Source: DASVAL01 sp035649575
GTDB taxonomy: Bacteria; Planctomycetota; UBA1135; UBA2386
Assembly (NCBI GenBank): GCA_035649575.1
Contig: DASRJH010000195.1
Span: 1-20,522, forward strand
Length of the DNA: 20,522 bases
Direction of reading: 5' to 3'
Made by a program: the position numbers and the translations under genes. This document shows, piece by piece, positions 14,002-20,522 of the stretch (within the stretch, counting starts at the first letter, position 1; each line of letters begins with the position of its first letter). The notes beneath the pieces were generated by a model. It had not been told where the DNA came from, made no database searches, and saw nothing but the letters and a program-made list of their open reading frames with translations.

Positions 14002-16017
14002 ATGAAGAAGCCCGCCGTTGCCGTCCTGGTGTCGCTGCTGCACTGCTGTCCGGCCCAGATCGCGCCGGCGGCGCTCGGCGAACGCACGCCGATCGCGAAC
14101 GGCCTCGCGTTGCGGCGCGCTGCGGTGACCGACGACGCGGGCCTGCCGCAATACGTCGTCGTGCTCGAAGCCGAACCGCGTGTCGCCGGCGTGCGGTTCG
14201 AGCTCGCGCCCGCACCGGGCCTCTACGAACGGGGGATCGACGGACGGGGGCTCGATGAAACCAGCGACATGGCCCGGCGCAGCGGGGCCGCGGCCGCGAT
14301 CAACGGCGGGTTCTTCAGCAAGGAGAAGCAGGCGCTCGGTGCGTTCCGGATCGCCGGACAGGACCTCGGCGCACGCGAATCGGCCCGCCCGGCGGCGCTC
14401 GCGCTCGCGGCCGGGGTGCCGAAGCTGCTGCGGGACCCCAAGGGTCTGTTCGAAGGCGTTCGCGACGTGCTGGCCGCCGGCCCGATGCTGGTCCAGGGCG
14501 GCGCGATCCCGAAAGCACCCAAGTGGAACGACGAACGCCACCCGCGCAGCGCGATCGGCACCACGGCCGACGGCCGCATCCTGCTCGTCGCCGTCGACGG
14601 CCGCGCGAGCGAGGCAGCCGGCATGACCTTCGACGAGCTCGCCGCGACGATGTTGGCGCTCGGCTGCGAGCAGGCGCTGAACCTCGACGGCGGCGGTTCG
14701 ACCACCGTGTGGTATGCCGGCGCCCCGGGCCACGGCGTCGTCAACCATCCGTGTGACGACAAACGTTTCGACGCGGCCGGCGAACGCGCGGTCGCCAATG
14801 CCGTGCTCGTGTTCGCGGAGCCGATGCCCGAACCCGCCGTCACGGCCGCCGAGATCGAGACGCGCACTGCGCTCGACTTCTCGCTCACGCGCGAAACGCT
14901 GCAGACCCAGCTCGAGCGCCGCGTGCGCGGCCTGCAACCCGGCGAGCTCGACGCCTTCGCCGGCCAGGGCCTGTTCGACAGCCGCACGGTCGGAGGCGTG
15001 CTGCGTTACCACAGGAGCGCGGTGTCGAACCTGTTCTTCCGCGACGCCGCGGCGCGCGCGCGCCGTGCTGTGGGCAAGACGTGGCGCCGCCCGCTGCTCG
15101 ACACCGACGCGAAGACGTTCGCATTGCGGATGACGCTGACCGTCGCGGCCGATGTCGTGCCCGCCGGCGAGACGATCCGCGCCTGGCTGCCCTTCCCGCA
15201 GCGCTCCGACCGGCAACAGGTGCTCGGCGATGCGGACGCCGACGTGCCCGACGCGCCGATGCGCGCGCGGTTCATGACGAAGGTTGCCGAGGCCGGCGCG
15301 CCGACCGTGTTCGAGGTCGCGTGCGAAGTCGAATGCCGCGGCACAGCACCACCCGATCTCGATCCGGCGCGCGTGCGGCCGTGCCCGTCGAGCGCGTTCA
15401 CCGAAGAACGGCCGCCGCACGTCGTGTCCTCGCCCGCGTTGCGCGCGCTGGCCCAGGAGATCGCGGGCGAGGAGCAGAACCCGCTCGTCGTGGCGCGTGC
15501 CTGCTACGACTGGTGCGCCGACCATCTGAGCTACTCGTATGCGCGCGAGTATTCGACCATCGGTTCGATCCCCGAGGAGCTGCTCGCGACGCGCCGCGGC
15601 GATTGTGGTCAGAGCACGCTGCTGTTCATGACCCTGTGCCGGCAACGTTCGATCCCGGCGCGCTGGCAGTCGGGCTGGGTGTTGGCACCCGGACAGGTGA
15701 ACATGCACGACTGGTGCGAGATCCGGATCGAGCCGTGGGGCTGGATCCCCGTCGACGTCAACGCCGCCGTCGAGCTGAACCACGCCGACGGCATCGACGA
15801 CGCCGAGAAGCGGCGCATCCGCGACTTCTACTTCGGCGGCGTGGACAGCTGGCGCGTCGTGTTCTGCCGCGACCACGGCCGGCCGCTCGTGCCCGCGAAG
15901 GCCTCGTCGCGCAGCGACGACGTCGACTTCCAGCGCGGCGAAGTCGAATGGGGTGCGCCGGCCCGCAACGTGTATTTCGACGCGATGGACTTCGTGCTGC
16001 GTGCGACGCTCGAGTGA
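14002..16017 (+). CDS. secreted phosphodiester glycosidase-like / transglutaminase-like fusion
   Basis: A 671-residue exported protein with two domains not usually seen together. After a signal peptide (1-19, MKKPAVAVLV...CCPAQ) comes a NAGPA-type phosphodiester glycosidase domain (about 25-275) with INGGFF (100-105) and NLDGGGSTT (227-235), the motifs typical of that family. A linker and a probable beta-rich region (about 280-465) follow. Then comes a transglutaminase-like cysteine-protease-fold domain (about 475-620): RRGDCGQ with Cys535, MHDWCEI with His569 and IPVDVN with Asp585 form a complete Cys-His-Asp triad. Both domains look catalytically intact. Possible substrates are sugar-phosphodiester linkages and peptide or protein amides outside the cell; this is inference. 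I chose ATG 14002 over GTG 13981 because it starts a better signal peptide; neither has a well-spaced Shine-Dalgarno. Confidence 0.87.
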   Translation: MKKPAVAVLVSLLHCCPAQIAPAALGERTPIANGLALRRAAVTDDAGLPQYVVVLEAEPRVAGVRFELAPAPGLYERGIDGRGLDETSDMARRSGAAAAINGGFFSKEKQALGAFRIAGQDLGARESARPAALALAAGVPKLLRDPKGLFEGVRDVLAAGPMLVQGGAIPKAPKWNDERHPRSAIGTTADGRILLVAVDGRASEAAGMTFDELAATMLALGCEQALNLDGGGSTTVWYAGAPGHGVVNHPCDDKRFDAAGERAVANAVLVFAEPMPEPAVTAAEIETRTALDFSLTRETLQTQLERRVRGLQPGELDAFAGQGLFDSRTVGGVLRYHRSAVSNLFFRDAAARARRAVGKTWRRPLLDTDAKTFALRMTLTVAADVVPAGETIRAWLPFPQRSDRQQVLGDADADVPDAPMRARFMTKVAEAGAPTVFEVACEVECRGTAPPDLDPARVRPCPSSAFTEERPPHVVSSPALRALAQEIAGEEQNPLVVARACYDWCADHLSYSYAREYSTIGSIPEELLATRRGDCGQSTLLFMTLCRQRSIPARWQSGWVLAPGQVNMHDWCEIRIEPWGWIPVDVNAAVELNHADGIDDAEKRRIRDFYFGGVDSWRVVFCRDHGRPLVPAKASSRSDDVDFQRGEVEWGAPARNVYFDAMDFVLRATLE

Positions 16018-16043
16018 GTCGCCTCGCAGCGGCGACAGCTCAC
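16014..16043. terminator. hairpin spanning two convergent stop codons
   Basis: GTGAG-TCGCC pairs with GGCGA-(CAG bulge)-CTCAC around the loop TCGCAGC, giving ten base pairs. It contains the stop codon of the plus-strand fusion gene and that of the minus-strand protease gene. There is no T-tract on either side, so it may be a bidirectional intrinsic-like terminator or only an RNA end structure. Confidence 0.42.
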
Positions 16044-17824
16044 TGACCTGCCTGCAGCACGATGATCGAAACCGGTACGGGCTTGTTCGCCGGGCGCAGC
16101 ACGACGAAGCGCACGACGTCGCTCTCGCCGGCCGCGACGTCGAGGCACGGATACCAATCCGGTGAGTTGTCGATCAGGCGCCTGCCGTCCGGCAACAGCG
16201 CGACCGCATCGATGTCCTCCATGTCCTCCGACATCGCGCAGAACAGGTAGCGGGCCTTCGCCGGCACCGCATACGAGAACTCGCTGCTGGCCACGCGTCC
16301 GTCCCACGCGAGGGCCGTCTGCGCCCGCGCGACGACCTCGACCGGCAGGTCCTTGCGAGTGGGCGCCACCCACGCGCGGAACCTCTCGATCAGGACCTGT
16401 TCGAGGCTCTTGCGCGCGTTGGCCACCATGGCCGTGAATGCCGTCTCCCACGTCTTCTCTCGCGCCGTCTGATCGGCAGCATCGTCGAGCACGATCTCGC
16501 GCAGCAGATCGATGCGCTGCGCGTAGGTCGTTCCGGCGATCGGAATGCGGCGGCCTTCCATGCCGAGCGTGAAGCTGCCGGCATTGATGATGCCGAACAC
16601 CCTGCCCTGTTGGTCCAGCACGGGACTGCCGCTGGCTCCACCCGTCACGGGCAGGTCGGTGTGCACGAGCTGCGCACTGCCCGCCGGAGCCGGGGCCATG
16701 AAGAAGTCGGACACGGCGATCACGTGCCCGATGTGGGAACGGCTCTGCGGCCGGTCCACGTTGAAGGCGAGGCCTTCGGCCGGGAAACCGACCGACGCGC
16801 ACGGCGTGCCGGTTCCCACGAGCTCGAGGTCCGCCGTGCCGCGCACGGGCAGTGCCGTCGCGAGGTCTGCCCGGTGTTCCGAGTCGATCTGCAGCAGCGC
16901 GACATCGCAGGCCGCCACGGTCTTGCTCGCGCTGCCGCCGTCGATCTGCAGCGCCGGGCCATACTTGAGACACAGCTGCGTGTAGCGGTCGAAGCCTGGG
17001 TGCACGCGCACCGATGCGATCGGGATGTCCTCGCTCGCGTGGCCCTGCGCGCGCAGGAACGTGCGACCCGGCGCGAACTCCGCTGCGACATGGCTGTTGG
17101 TCGCGACCTGTCCCGCCTCGCGATCGAACACCCACGCGGTGCCGACGTGTCGCCAGGTCTCACCCTCGCGCCGCAGCACGCAGTAGATCGACTGTGACGC
17201 GGTGCGCACGACCGCGCCGAGATCAGGCACCGGCCGCGAGCTGCGGTCCACGAGCTCCAACACCGACGCGCGCTGCTGCTCACTGAGCGTCGTGGCAATC
17301 AGCTTGCCCGTCACCTCGCGCGTCTCGATCGAGAGCCAGAGACCGACGGCCGCGGCCGCGCCCAGCAGCGCCGCCACGAGCCAGATCCTGGTGCGATGGC
17401 CGCGCAATTCCTCGGCAGTGCGTTGCGTCTGCTCCTGCACGACCTGCTCGAGCGGCACGTAGCCGCGGCCCAGGACGACCGTCGAGCGCGGACCGAACGC
17501 CGCATCGGGATCCTTGATGGTCATCAGCAGGCGCGGTCCGTTCGGACCAAGACGCAGCTCGGCGCCGTTCTGCACGACGGAGTCGTCCCATCCCTGCCGC
17601 TGGCCGACGAAGACCGGGTTCTCCTTGTTGAGCTGCAACCGCACGCGCCCGAGCACCGCGCGGAGCACGCAGTGCTGCCGGCTCACCGTCGGGTAATCGG
17701 CAGGCAGCACGAACCGGCACCTCGCGGGGTCGCGACCGATCCGCACTTCTGCACCTTCTTGCAGATCGAACTCGAAGTCCTTGCCGGTGAGCGGTCCGTC
17801 CAGGACGCGCAGGTTCACAATCAT
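16040..17824 (-). CDS. FHA domain - membrane helix - trypsin-like serine protease
   Basis: A 594-residue membrane protein predicted to sense phosphothreonine inside and to cleave protein outside. The N-terminal FHA domain (about 1-105) has IGRD (Arg31) and SRQH (Ser48, His51), key phosphopeptide-binding residues. One transmembrane helix lies at about 147-166, after an Arg-rich stretch, predicting N-in/C-out topology. A trypsin/HtrA-like domain (about 200-445) has a full triad: TNSHVA (His245), CDVALL (Asp307) and GGASGSP (Ser398). The C-terminal part has a helical segment and a beta-rich region (about 505-594) reminiscent of pre-peptidase C-terminal domains. No PDZ domain is seen, unlike DegP. 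The start at 17824 gives an FHA strand at residue 3, and GAGG lies four bases before the ATG within a predicted hairpin. The gene is convergent with the fusion gene and divergent from the YCII lipoprotein gene. Confidence 0.9.
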   Translation of the reverse strand: MIVNLRVLDGPLTGKDFEFDLQEGAEVRIGRDPARCRFVLPADYPTVSRQHCVLRAVLGRVRLQLNKENPVFVGQRQGWDDSVVQNGAELRLGPNGPRLLMTIKDPDAAFGPRSTVVLGRGYVPLEQVVQEQTQRTAEELRGHRTRIWLVAALLGAAAAVGLWLSIETREVTGKLIATTLSEQQRASVLELVDRSSRPVPDLGAVVRTASQSIYCVLRREGETWRHVGTAWVFDREAGQVATNSHVAAEFAPGRTFLRAQGHASEDIPIASVRVHPGFDRYTQLCLKYGPALQIDGGSASKTVAACDVALLQIDSEHRADLATALPVRGTADLELVGTGTPCASVGFPAEGLAFNVDRPQSRSHIGHVIAVSDFFMAPAPAGSAQLVHTDLPVTGGASGSPVLDQQGRVFGIINAGSFTLGMEGRRIPIAGTTYAQRIDLLREIVLDDAADQTAREKTWETAFTAMVANARKSLEQVLIERFRAWVAPTRKDLPVEVVARAQTALAWDGRVASSEFSYAVPAKARYLFCAMSEDMEDIDAVALLPDGRRLIDNSPDWYPCLDVAAGESDVVRFVVLRPANKPVPVSIIVLQAGQ

Positions 17825-17828
17825 GCAG

Positions 17829-17846
17829 CCTCACTCGTGGGTGAGG
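17829..17846 (-). promoter_or_regulatory. hairpin enclosing the Shine-Dalgarno of the FHA-protease gene
   Basis: On the minus strand CCTCAC and GTGAGG are perfectly complementary around a six-base loop, and the GAGG that could act as ribosome binding site is in the 3' arm, four bases from the ATG. A second pairing, GCCTC with GAGGC (17828-17850), uses the same GAGG. This could limit translation; it is not proof of regulation. Confidence 0.35.
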
Positions 17847-17971
17847 AGGCTATCTTGCCTGGTGCGACCAGCAAAGATCCGCATACCAGGCGTCGAAAGG
17901 CGCAGCTCCCGTTCGTCTTCGCCAGCAGGTGCGGGCATCGCACCACTGACCCATTAGGATCGGAGAACTCC

Positions 17972-18682
17972 ATGCGCCGTCACTCTTGCTGGATCCTGCT
18001 CGTCGTATTCGCTGTCACCGGTTGTCGCAGCGGGCCCGAAGGCGAGCCGCCGCTCTGCTGCACGCTCGTGCTGCTGAAGACCGGCCCGCGCTCGGAGCCG
18101 CTGACGCAGGCCGAACAGACCGAGGTGTTCGGCGGCCACTTCGACAACATGAAACGGCTCGCGCGCGAAGGCCACCTGCTCGTCGCGGGCCCCTACGGCA
18201 AGAACGACGCGGCGCTGCGTGGGTTGTTCGTGCTCGACACCGCCCGACCCGAGCGCGCGAAGGAACTGGCCGAAACGGACCCGGGCTTCCGGGCCGGAGT
18301 CTTCGCGTTCGAGTTCCATGCGCTGGAGACCGAGGCCCCGCTGCGCGCCTTTCTCGCTGCGGAGCTGGAAGCACAGGACGAGGCCGAGCGCGCGGGCCGC
18401 AAGCTGCAGCCCGGCGAAGGCGGCCGCATCTACACGCTGCTGACGGTGGAGGACGGGGATGCAGCGGCCGCGGCGTTGGCCGGCAACCCGGCCGTGCTGC
18501 TGTTCGCGCGGCTCGACCGCAAACGCGCGTTCGTCGTGCTCGACGCGGTCGATCTCGAGCAGGCCCGCACCGTGCTCGCGCCCGTTGCCGAGCGGCTCGG
18601 CACGCACGGTCTGCTTTGCTGGTACGCGAGCGGCAGGCTCGCGAACCTGCCCAACAGCCTTCCCAACAAGAAGGGCGCGTGA
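17972..18682 (+). CDS. lipoprotein with YCII-type domain
   Basis: A 236-residue predicted lipoprotein of unknown role. The signal sequence ends in a good lipobox (AVTGC, Cys18). Residues about 28-120 match the YCII fold: a beta strand, then GGHFDNMKRLAREGHLLVAGPYG with His56, and ETDPGFRAGVF with Asp103-Pro104, as in E. coli YciI, whose biochemical role is unclear. YCII proteins are mostly cytoplasmic, so an exported lipid-anchored form is unusual. The second half (about 150-236) repeats the alternation of strands and helices and may be a diverged second ferredoxin-like unit. The start is fixed by GGAG at 17962-17965, six bases before the ATG, and by the signal peptide; the open frame upstream runs into the divergent gene. 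The stop is one base from the next ATG (TGAGATG), so it is probably translated together with the oxygenase. Confidence 0.85.
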   Translation: MRRHSCWILLVVFAVTGCRSGPEGEPPLCCTLVLLKTGPRSEPLTQAEQTEVFGGHFDNMKRLAREGHLLVAGPYGKNDAALRGLFVLDTARPERAKELAETDPGFRAGVFAFEFHALETEAPLRAFLAAELEAQDEAERAGRKLQPGEGGRIYTLLTVEDGDAAAAALAGNPAVLLFARLDRKRAFVVLDAVDLEQARTVLAPVAERLGTHGLLCWYASGRLANLPNSLPNKKGA

Positions 18683-18683
18683 G

Positions 18684-19292
18684 ATGTCCGTCCACACGCT
18701 GTCCGGGCATACGCTGCACGAGGGAGCCTTCGACGCGGACTACCTCGTCGACCTGCGTGTGCAGATCCGGAAGAGCCGCTACTTCACGCAGAACAACCTG
18801 AACCGCGACTTCGTCGGCACGCGCGGCTTCTCGGTCGTGTTCCACCGTACTGCGCTGCCGCGCGTGCGGGTCGAGTTCCCGTGGAGCGCGCGCTTCCTCG
18901 ACAAGGCGTTGCGGCCCGACGGCAATGCGTTCTACTTCAACCCGCTGCAGCTGACCGCGGGTTCGCACGTGTCGCCGCACATCGATCGCAGCCTGCGCGC
19001 CTACATGCTCGACGTGAATCCGCCTCTGCAAGTGAGCGTGCTCTACGTCGAGGTGCCGAACGCCATGCGCGGCGGCGACCTCGTGCTGCGCCGCGGCAGG
19101 AAGTTCCTCGGTCGCGTGACGCCGCGCGAAGGCCTGCTCGTGCAGTTCGACGGCGACCTCGAACACGGCGTCGACCGCGTCGAGACGCCGGGGCAGCGGC
19201 TCAGCCTCGTCTGCGAGCAATACCTGCTCGACGAAGAGGAGCTCGAGCAGGTGCCCGAGTATGCGATCGAGTCGCGCGCGAAGACCTACTGA
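18684..19292 (+). CDS. 2-oxoglutarate/Fe(II)-dependent oxygenase family protein
   Basis: A 202-residue protein of the prolyl-4-hydroxylase-like 2OG-Fe(II) oxygenase superfamily. Such enzymes couple 2-oxoglutarate decarboxylation to hydroxylation of a protein or small-molecule substrate. The iron-binding triad is visible as HID (His99, Asp101) and LEHGV (His161), and Arg172 in RLSLVCEQY is placed to bind the 2-oxoglutarate carboxylate. GGDLVLRR and VTPREGLLVQFDGDLEH are typical of the double-stranded beta-helix core. No signal peptide is seen, so it is likely cytoplasmic, in contrast to the lipoprotein encoded one base upstream. The substrate cannot be told. The ATG is chosen by the tight coupling to the upstream stop and by the family-like length; in-frame sequence upstream belongs to the lipoprotein gene region. 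Confidence 0.87.
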   Translation: MSVHTLSGHTLHEGAFDADYLVDLRVQIRKSRYFTQNNLNRDFVGTRGFSVVFHRTALPRVRVEFPWSARFLDKALRPDGNAFYFNPLQLTAGSHVSPHIDRSLRAYMLDVNPPLQVSVLYVEVPNAMRGGDLVLRRGRKFLGRVTPREGLLVQFDGDLEHGVDRVETPGQRLSLVCEQYLLDEEELEQVPEYAIESRAKTY

Positions 19293-19307
19293 GCCTGGTC
19301 CTGGCTC
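19291..19307. terminator. weak stem-loop just after the oxygenase stop
   Basis: GAGCC and GGCTC flank a seven-base loop, beginning inside the TGA stop codon. The stem is only five pairs and no T-tract follows. It lies in the 92-base gap between two convergent genes. Possible terminator, low support. Confidence 0.22.
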
Positions 19308-19384
19308 GTTCGCTGTTCGCCATCGTCGTCTTGATTGCGCACTGGTCTGGTCGATGTCGAGCCCGTGCGCGCGCGAGTCCGGCG

Positions 19385-20068
19385 CTACGCGATCACGCGC
19401 ACCTTGCCCTGCGCATCCGCGACGACGACGCGGCCGGCCATGCCGACGAACAGACCGTGGTCGACGACGCCCGTCGTCGTCTCGAGCCGCCGCGCGAGTC
19501 CGGCCACGTCCTGGATGCCGTCGTACTTGCAGTCGAGCACGTAGTTGCCGTTGTCGGTGACGAACGGATCGCCGTTGCGCTCGCGCCGCGTTGGCTTGCA
19601 GCCGGTCGCGGCGACGCGTCGCGCCGTGTGTTGCCAGCCGAACTGCAGCACCTCGACTGGCAGCGGGAACACCTTGCCGAGCACGGCGACGAGCTTCTTG
19701 TCGTCGACGATCACGATCAGCTCCTTCGCGGCCGCGGCGACGAGGCGCTCGCGCACGTGCGCGCCGCCACCGCCCTTGATCAGGTTCTTCTTCGGATCGA
19801 CCTCGTCGGCGCCGTCGATCGCCAGGTCGAGGCTCTCGACGGCGTCGAGCTCACGCAGCGTGATGCCCGCGCGGGCCGCGGCGTCGGCGGTGGCTTTGCT
19901 GGTGGGCACGCCGACAAAACGCAGGCTCTGCGTGCGCATTCGTTCAGCGAGCCGGTCGATCACGAACAGGAAAGTCGACCCGCTGCCGAGACCGATCGTC
20001 GTGCCGTTCTGGACCAGATCCGCGGCCGCGTAGGCCGCAGCGCGCTTGGCGACGCTGGCGTCACTCAT
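19385..20068 (-). CDS. rpiA: ribose-5-phosphate isomerase A
   Basis: Interconverts ribose 5-phosphate and ribulose 5-phosphate in the non-oxidative pentose phosphate pathway, in the cytoplasm. The 227 residues have the usual RpiA length and motifs in order: GLGSGST (26-32), the phosphate-binding loop; VGVPTSKAT; DGADEVD (85-91) with the catalytic acidic residues; and KGGGGAHVRER (98-108), where most relatives have Leu for His. VDDKKLV follows. The ATG at 20068 gives the standard N-terminus, with a weak AAGGT about ten bases upstream. The gene stands alone on this strand. It converges on the oxygenase operon and is divergent from the partial gene at the right edge, across 140 bases with a 12-base palindrome. 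Confidence 0.96.
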   Translation of the reverse strand: MSDASVAKRAAAYAAADLVQNGTTIGLGSGSTFLFVIDRLAERMRTQSLRFVGVPTSKATADAAARAGITLRELDAVESLDLAIDGADEVDPKKNLIKGGGGAHVRERLVAAAAKELIVIVDDKKLVAVLGKVFPLPVEVLQFGWQHTARRVAATGCKPTRRERNGDPFVTDNGNYVLDCKYDGIQDVAGLARRLETTTGVVDHGLFVGMAGRVVVADAQGKVRVIA

Positions 20069-20095
20069 GAAGGCGCGACCTTACCGAGCGAACCT

Positions 20096-20107
20096 CGTGG
20101 CGCCACG
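20096..20107. promoter_or_regulatory. 12-base perfect palindrome in the rpiA divergent spacer
   Basis: CGTGGCGCCACG is a perfect palindrome about 28 bases upstream of rpiA and 100 bases upstream of the divergent gene. The position would suit an operator, but GC-rich palindromes also arise by chance. Confidence 0.25.
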
Positions 20108-20208
20108 CGAAACCCCCCGACTCCCGAGTGCATCGCAAATCCCGGAGCGAAGCAGGCGCTGGCGCGTGGGTCGCGTCTACTGTTGTCTGTCCCATCGTGG
20201 AGTACTGC

Positions 20209-20522
20209 ATGCTCCGGCTCACTTGCCTCGTCACTGGCTCCCTGGTTGCCCTGCACCTGCTGTGCGCGGCGGCTCCACCGCACGGATTCGACGAGCGAAC
20301 GGCTCTCTACATGGAAGACGCCCCGATCCCTCGGCCCGTCGCGTCGGTGGGTGCCAAGGTCGTGGCGAGCGGCGCGGACGTCCACCTGGTGGTCTCGGTC
20401 GGAGCACTCGGCGACGGGATCGATCCGCTGCCCGGCCTCGAGGGCGTGTCCGGCGCCAACCTGCGCACCGCGGAGGAACTGGACCGCCTGCTGCGAGAAC
20501 AGGGTCTGCAGCTCGTGACACG
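20209..20522 (+). CDS. unidentified secreted protein, 3' end beyond window
   Basis: An open frame with no stop to the right edge gives 104 residues. It starts with a probable signal peptide (MLRLTCLVTGSLVALHLLCA, about 1-23). Then follows a short Pro-containing linker and a segment of alternating strands (ASVGAKVVASGADVHLVVSV) ending in a charged helix (RTAEELDRLLREQG). I do not recognise the family. GGAG at 20199-20202 lies six bases before the ATG, the same arrangement as for the YCII lipoprotein, and supports this start. Divergent from rpiA. Confidence 0.65.
   Translation, partial: MLRLTCLVTGSLVALHLLCAAAPPHGFDERTALYMEDAPIPRPVASVGAKVVASGADVHLVVSVGALGDGIDPLPGLEGVSGANLRTAEELDRLLREQGLQLVT

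Noticed and set aside
13921..15876. Minus-strand open frame of 651 codons
   Set aside because: Opposite the glycosidase/transglutaminase fusion gene, which shows full catalytic motifs; the shadow has none.
17396..17971. Upstream extension of the YCII lipoprotein frame
   Set aside because: It overlaps the divergent FHA-protease gene, and a Shine-Dalgarno plus lipobox signal peptide mark the start at 17972.
19293..19384. Convergent spacer checked for a tRNA or small RNA
   Set aside because: No cloverleaf or TψC-like motif was found; only one weak five-pair stem.

Overview
This window is about 20.5 kb of very GC-rich bacterial DNA. It holds thirteen complete protein genes and two cut by the window edges. 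I see no RNA gene, insertion sequence, prophage or CRISPR array. The likely source is a Planctomycetota-like bacterium. The basis is high GC, a homospermidine synthase operon (homospermidine is a major polyamine in planctomycetes), an FHA-membrane-protease fusion and many secreted proteins of unknown role. This is inference; Myxococcota or Acidobacteriota are not excluded.

Region 1 (1-9523, minus strand) is a tightly coupled operon of six exported amidohydrolase-superfamily proteins carrying seven amidohydrolase domains. Stops and starts overlap or nearly touch at every junction. All domains keep the family scaffold: an N-terminal beta-sandwich strand, the 'PG..D/V.A' strand, a glycine-rich motif, and usually the C-terminal 'GSL..GK.ADF' motif. 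Six of the seven domains have lost the HxH metal site and the other metal histidines I can place. Only the last gene, cut by the left edge, keeps them. I regard this array of predicted pseudoenzymes with one apparently intact relative as the most unusual feature of the window.

Region 2 (9524-9874) is a 351-base divergent intergenic region with two predicted hairpins and short direct repeats.

Region 3 (9875-13836) holds an ArgA-type N-acetylglutamate synthase (plus strand), converging on a minus-strand operon of homospermidine synthase followed by a eukaryotic-type ornithine decarboxylase. Together they cover the first step towards ornithine and the two steps from ornithine to homospermidine.

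Region 4 (14002-17824) holds two convergent genes. One is an exported fusion of a phosphodiester glycosidase (NAGPA-like) domain with a transglutaminase-like domain. The other is an FHA domain joined through one membrane helix to a trypsin-like protease. A hairpin spans both stop codons.

Region 5 (17972-20522) holds a lipoprotein with a YCII-type domain coupled to a 2-oxoglutarate/Fe(II) oxygenase. These converge on ribose-5-phosphate isomerase A, which is divergent from an unidentified secreted protein running off the right edge. The extreme GC content creates long open frames opposite nearly every gene; these were treated as shadows.
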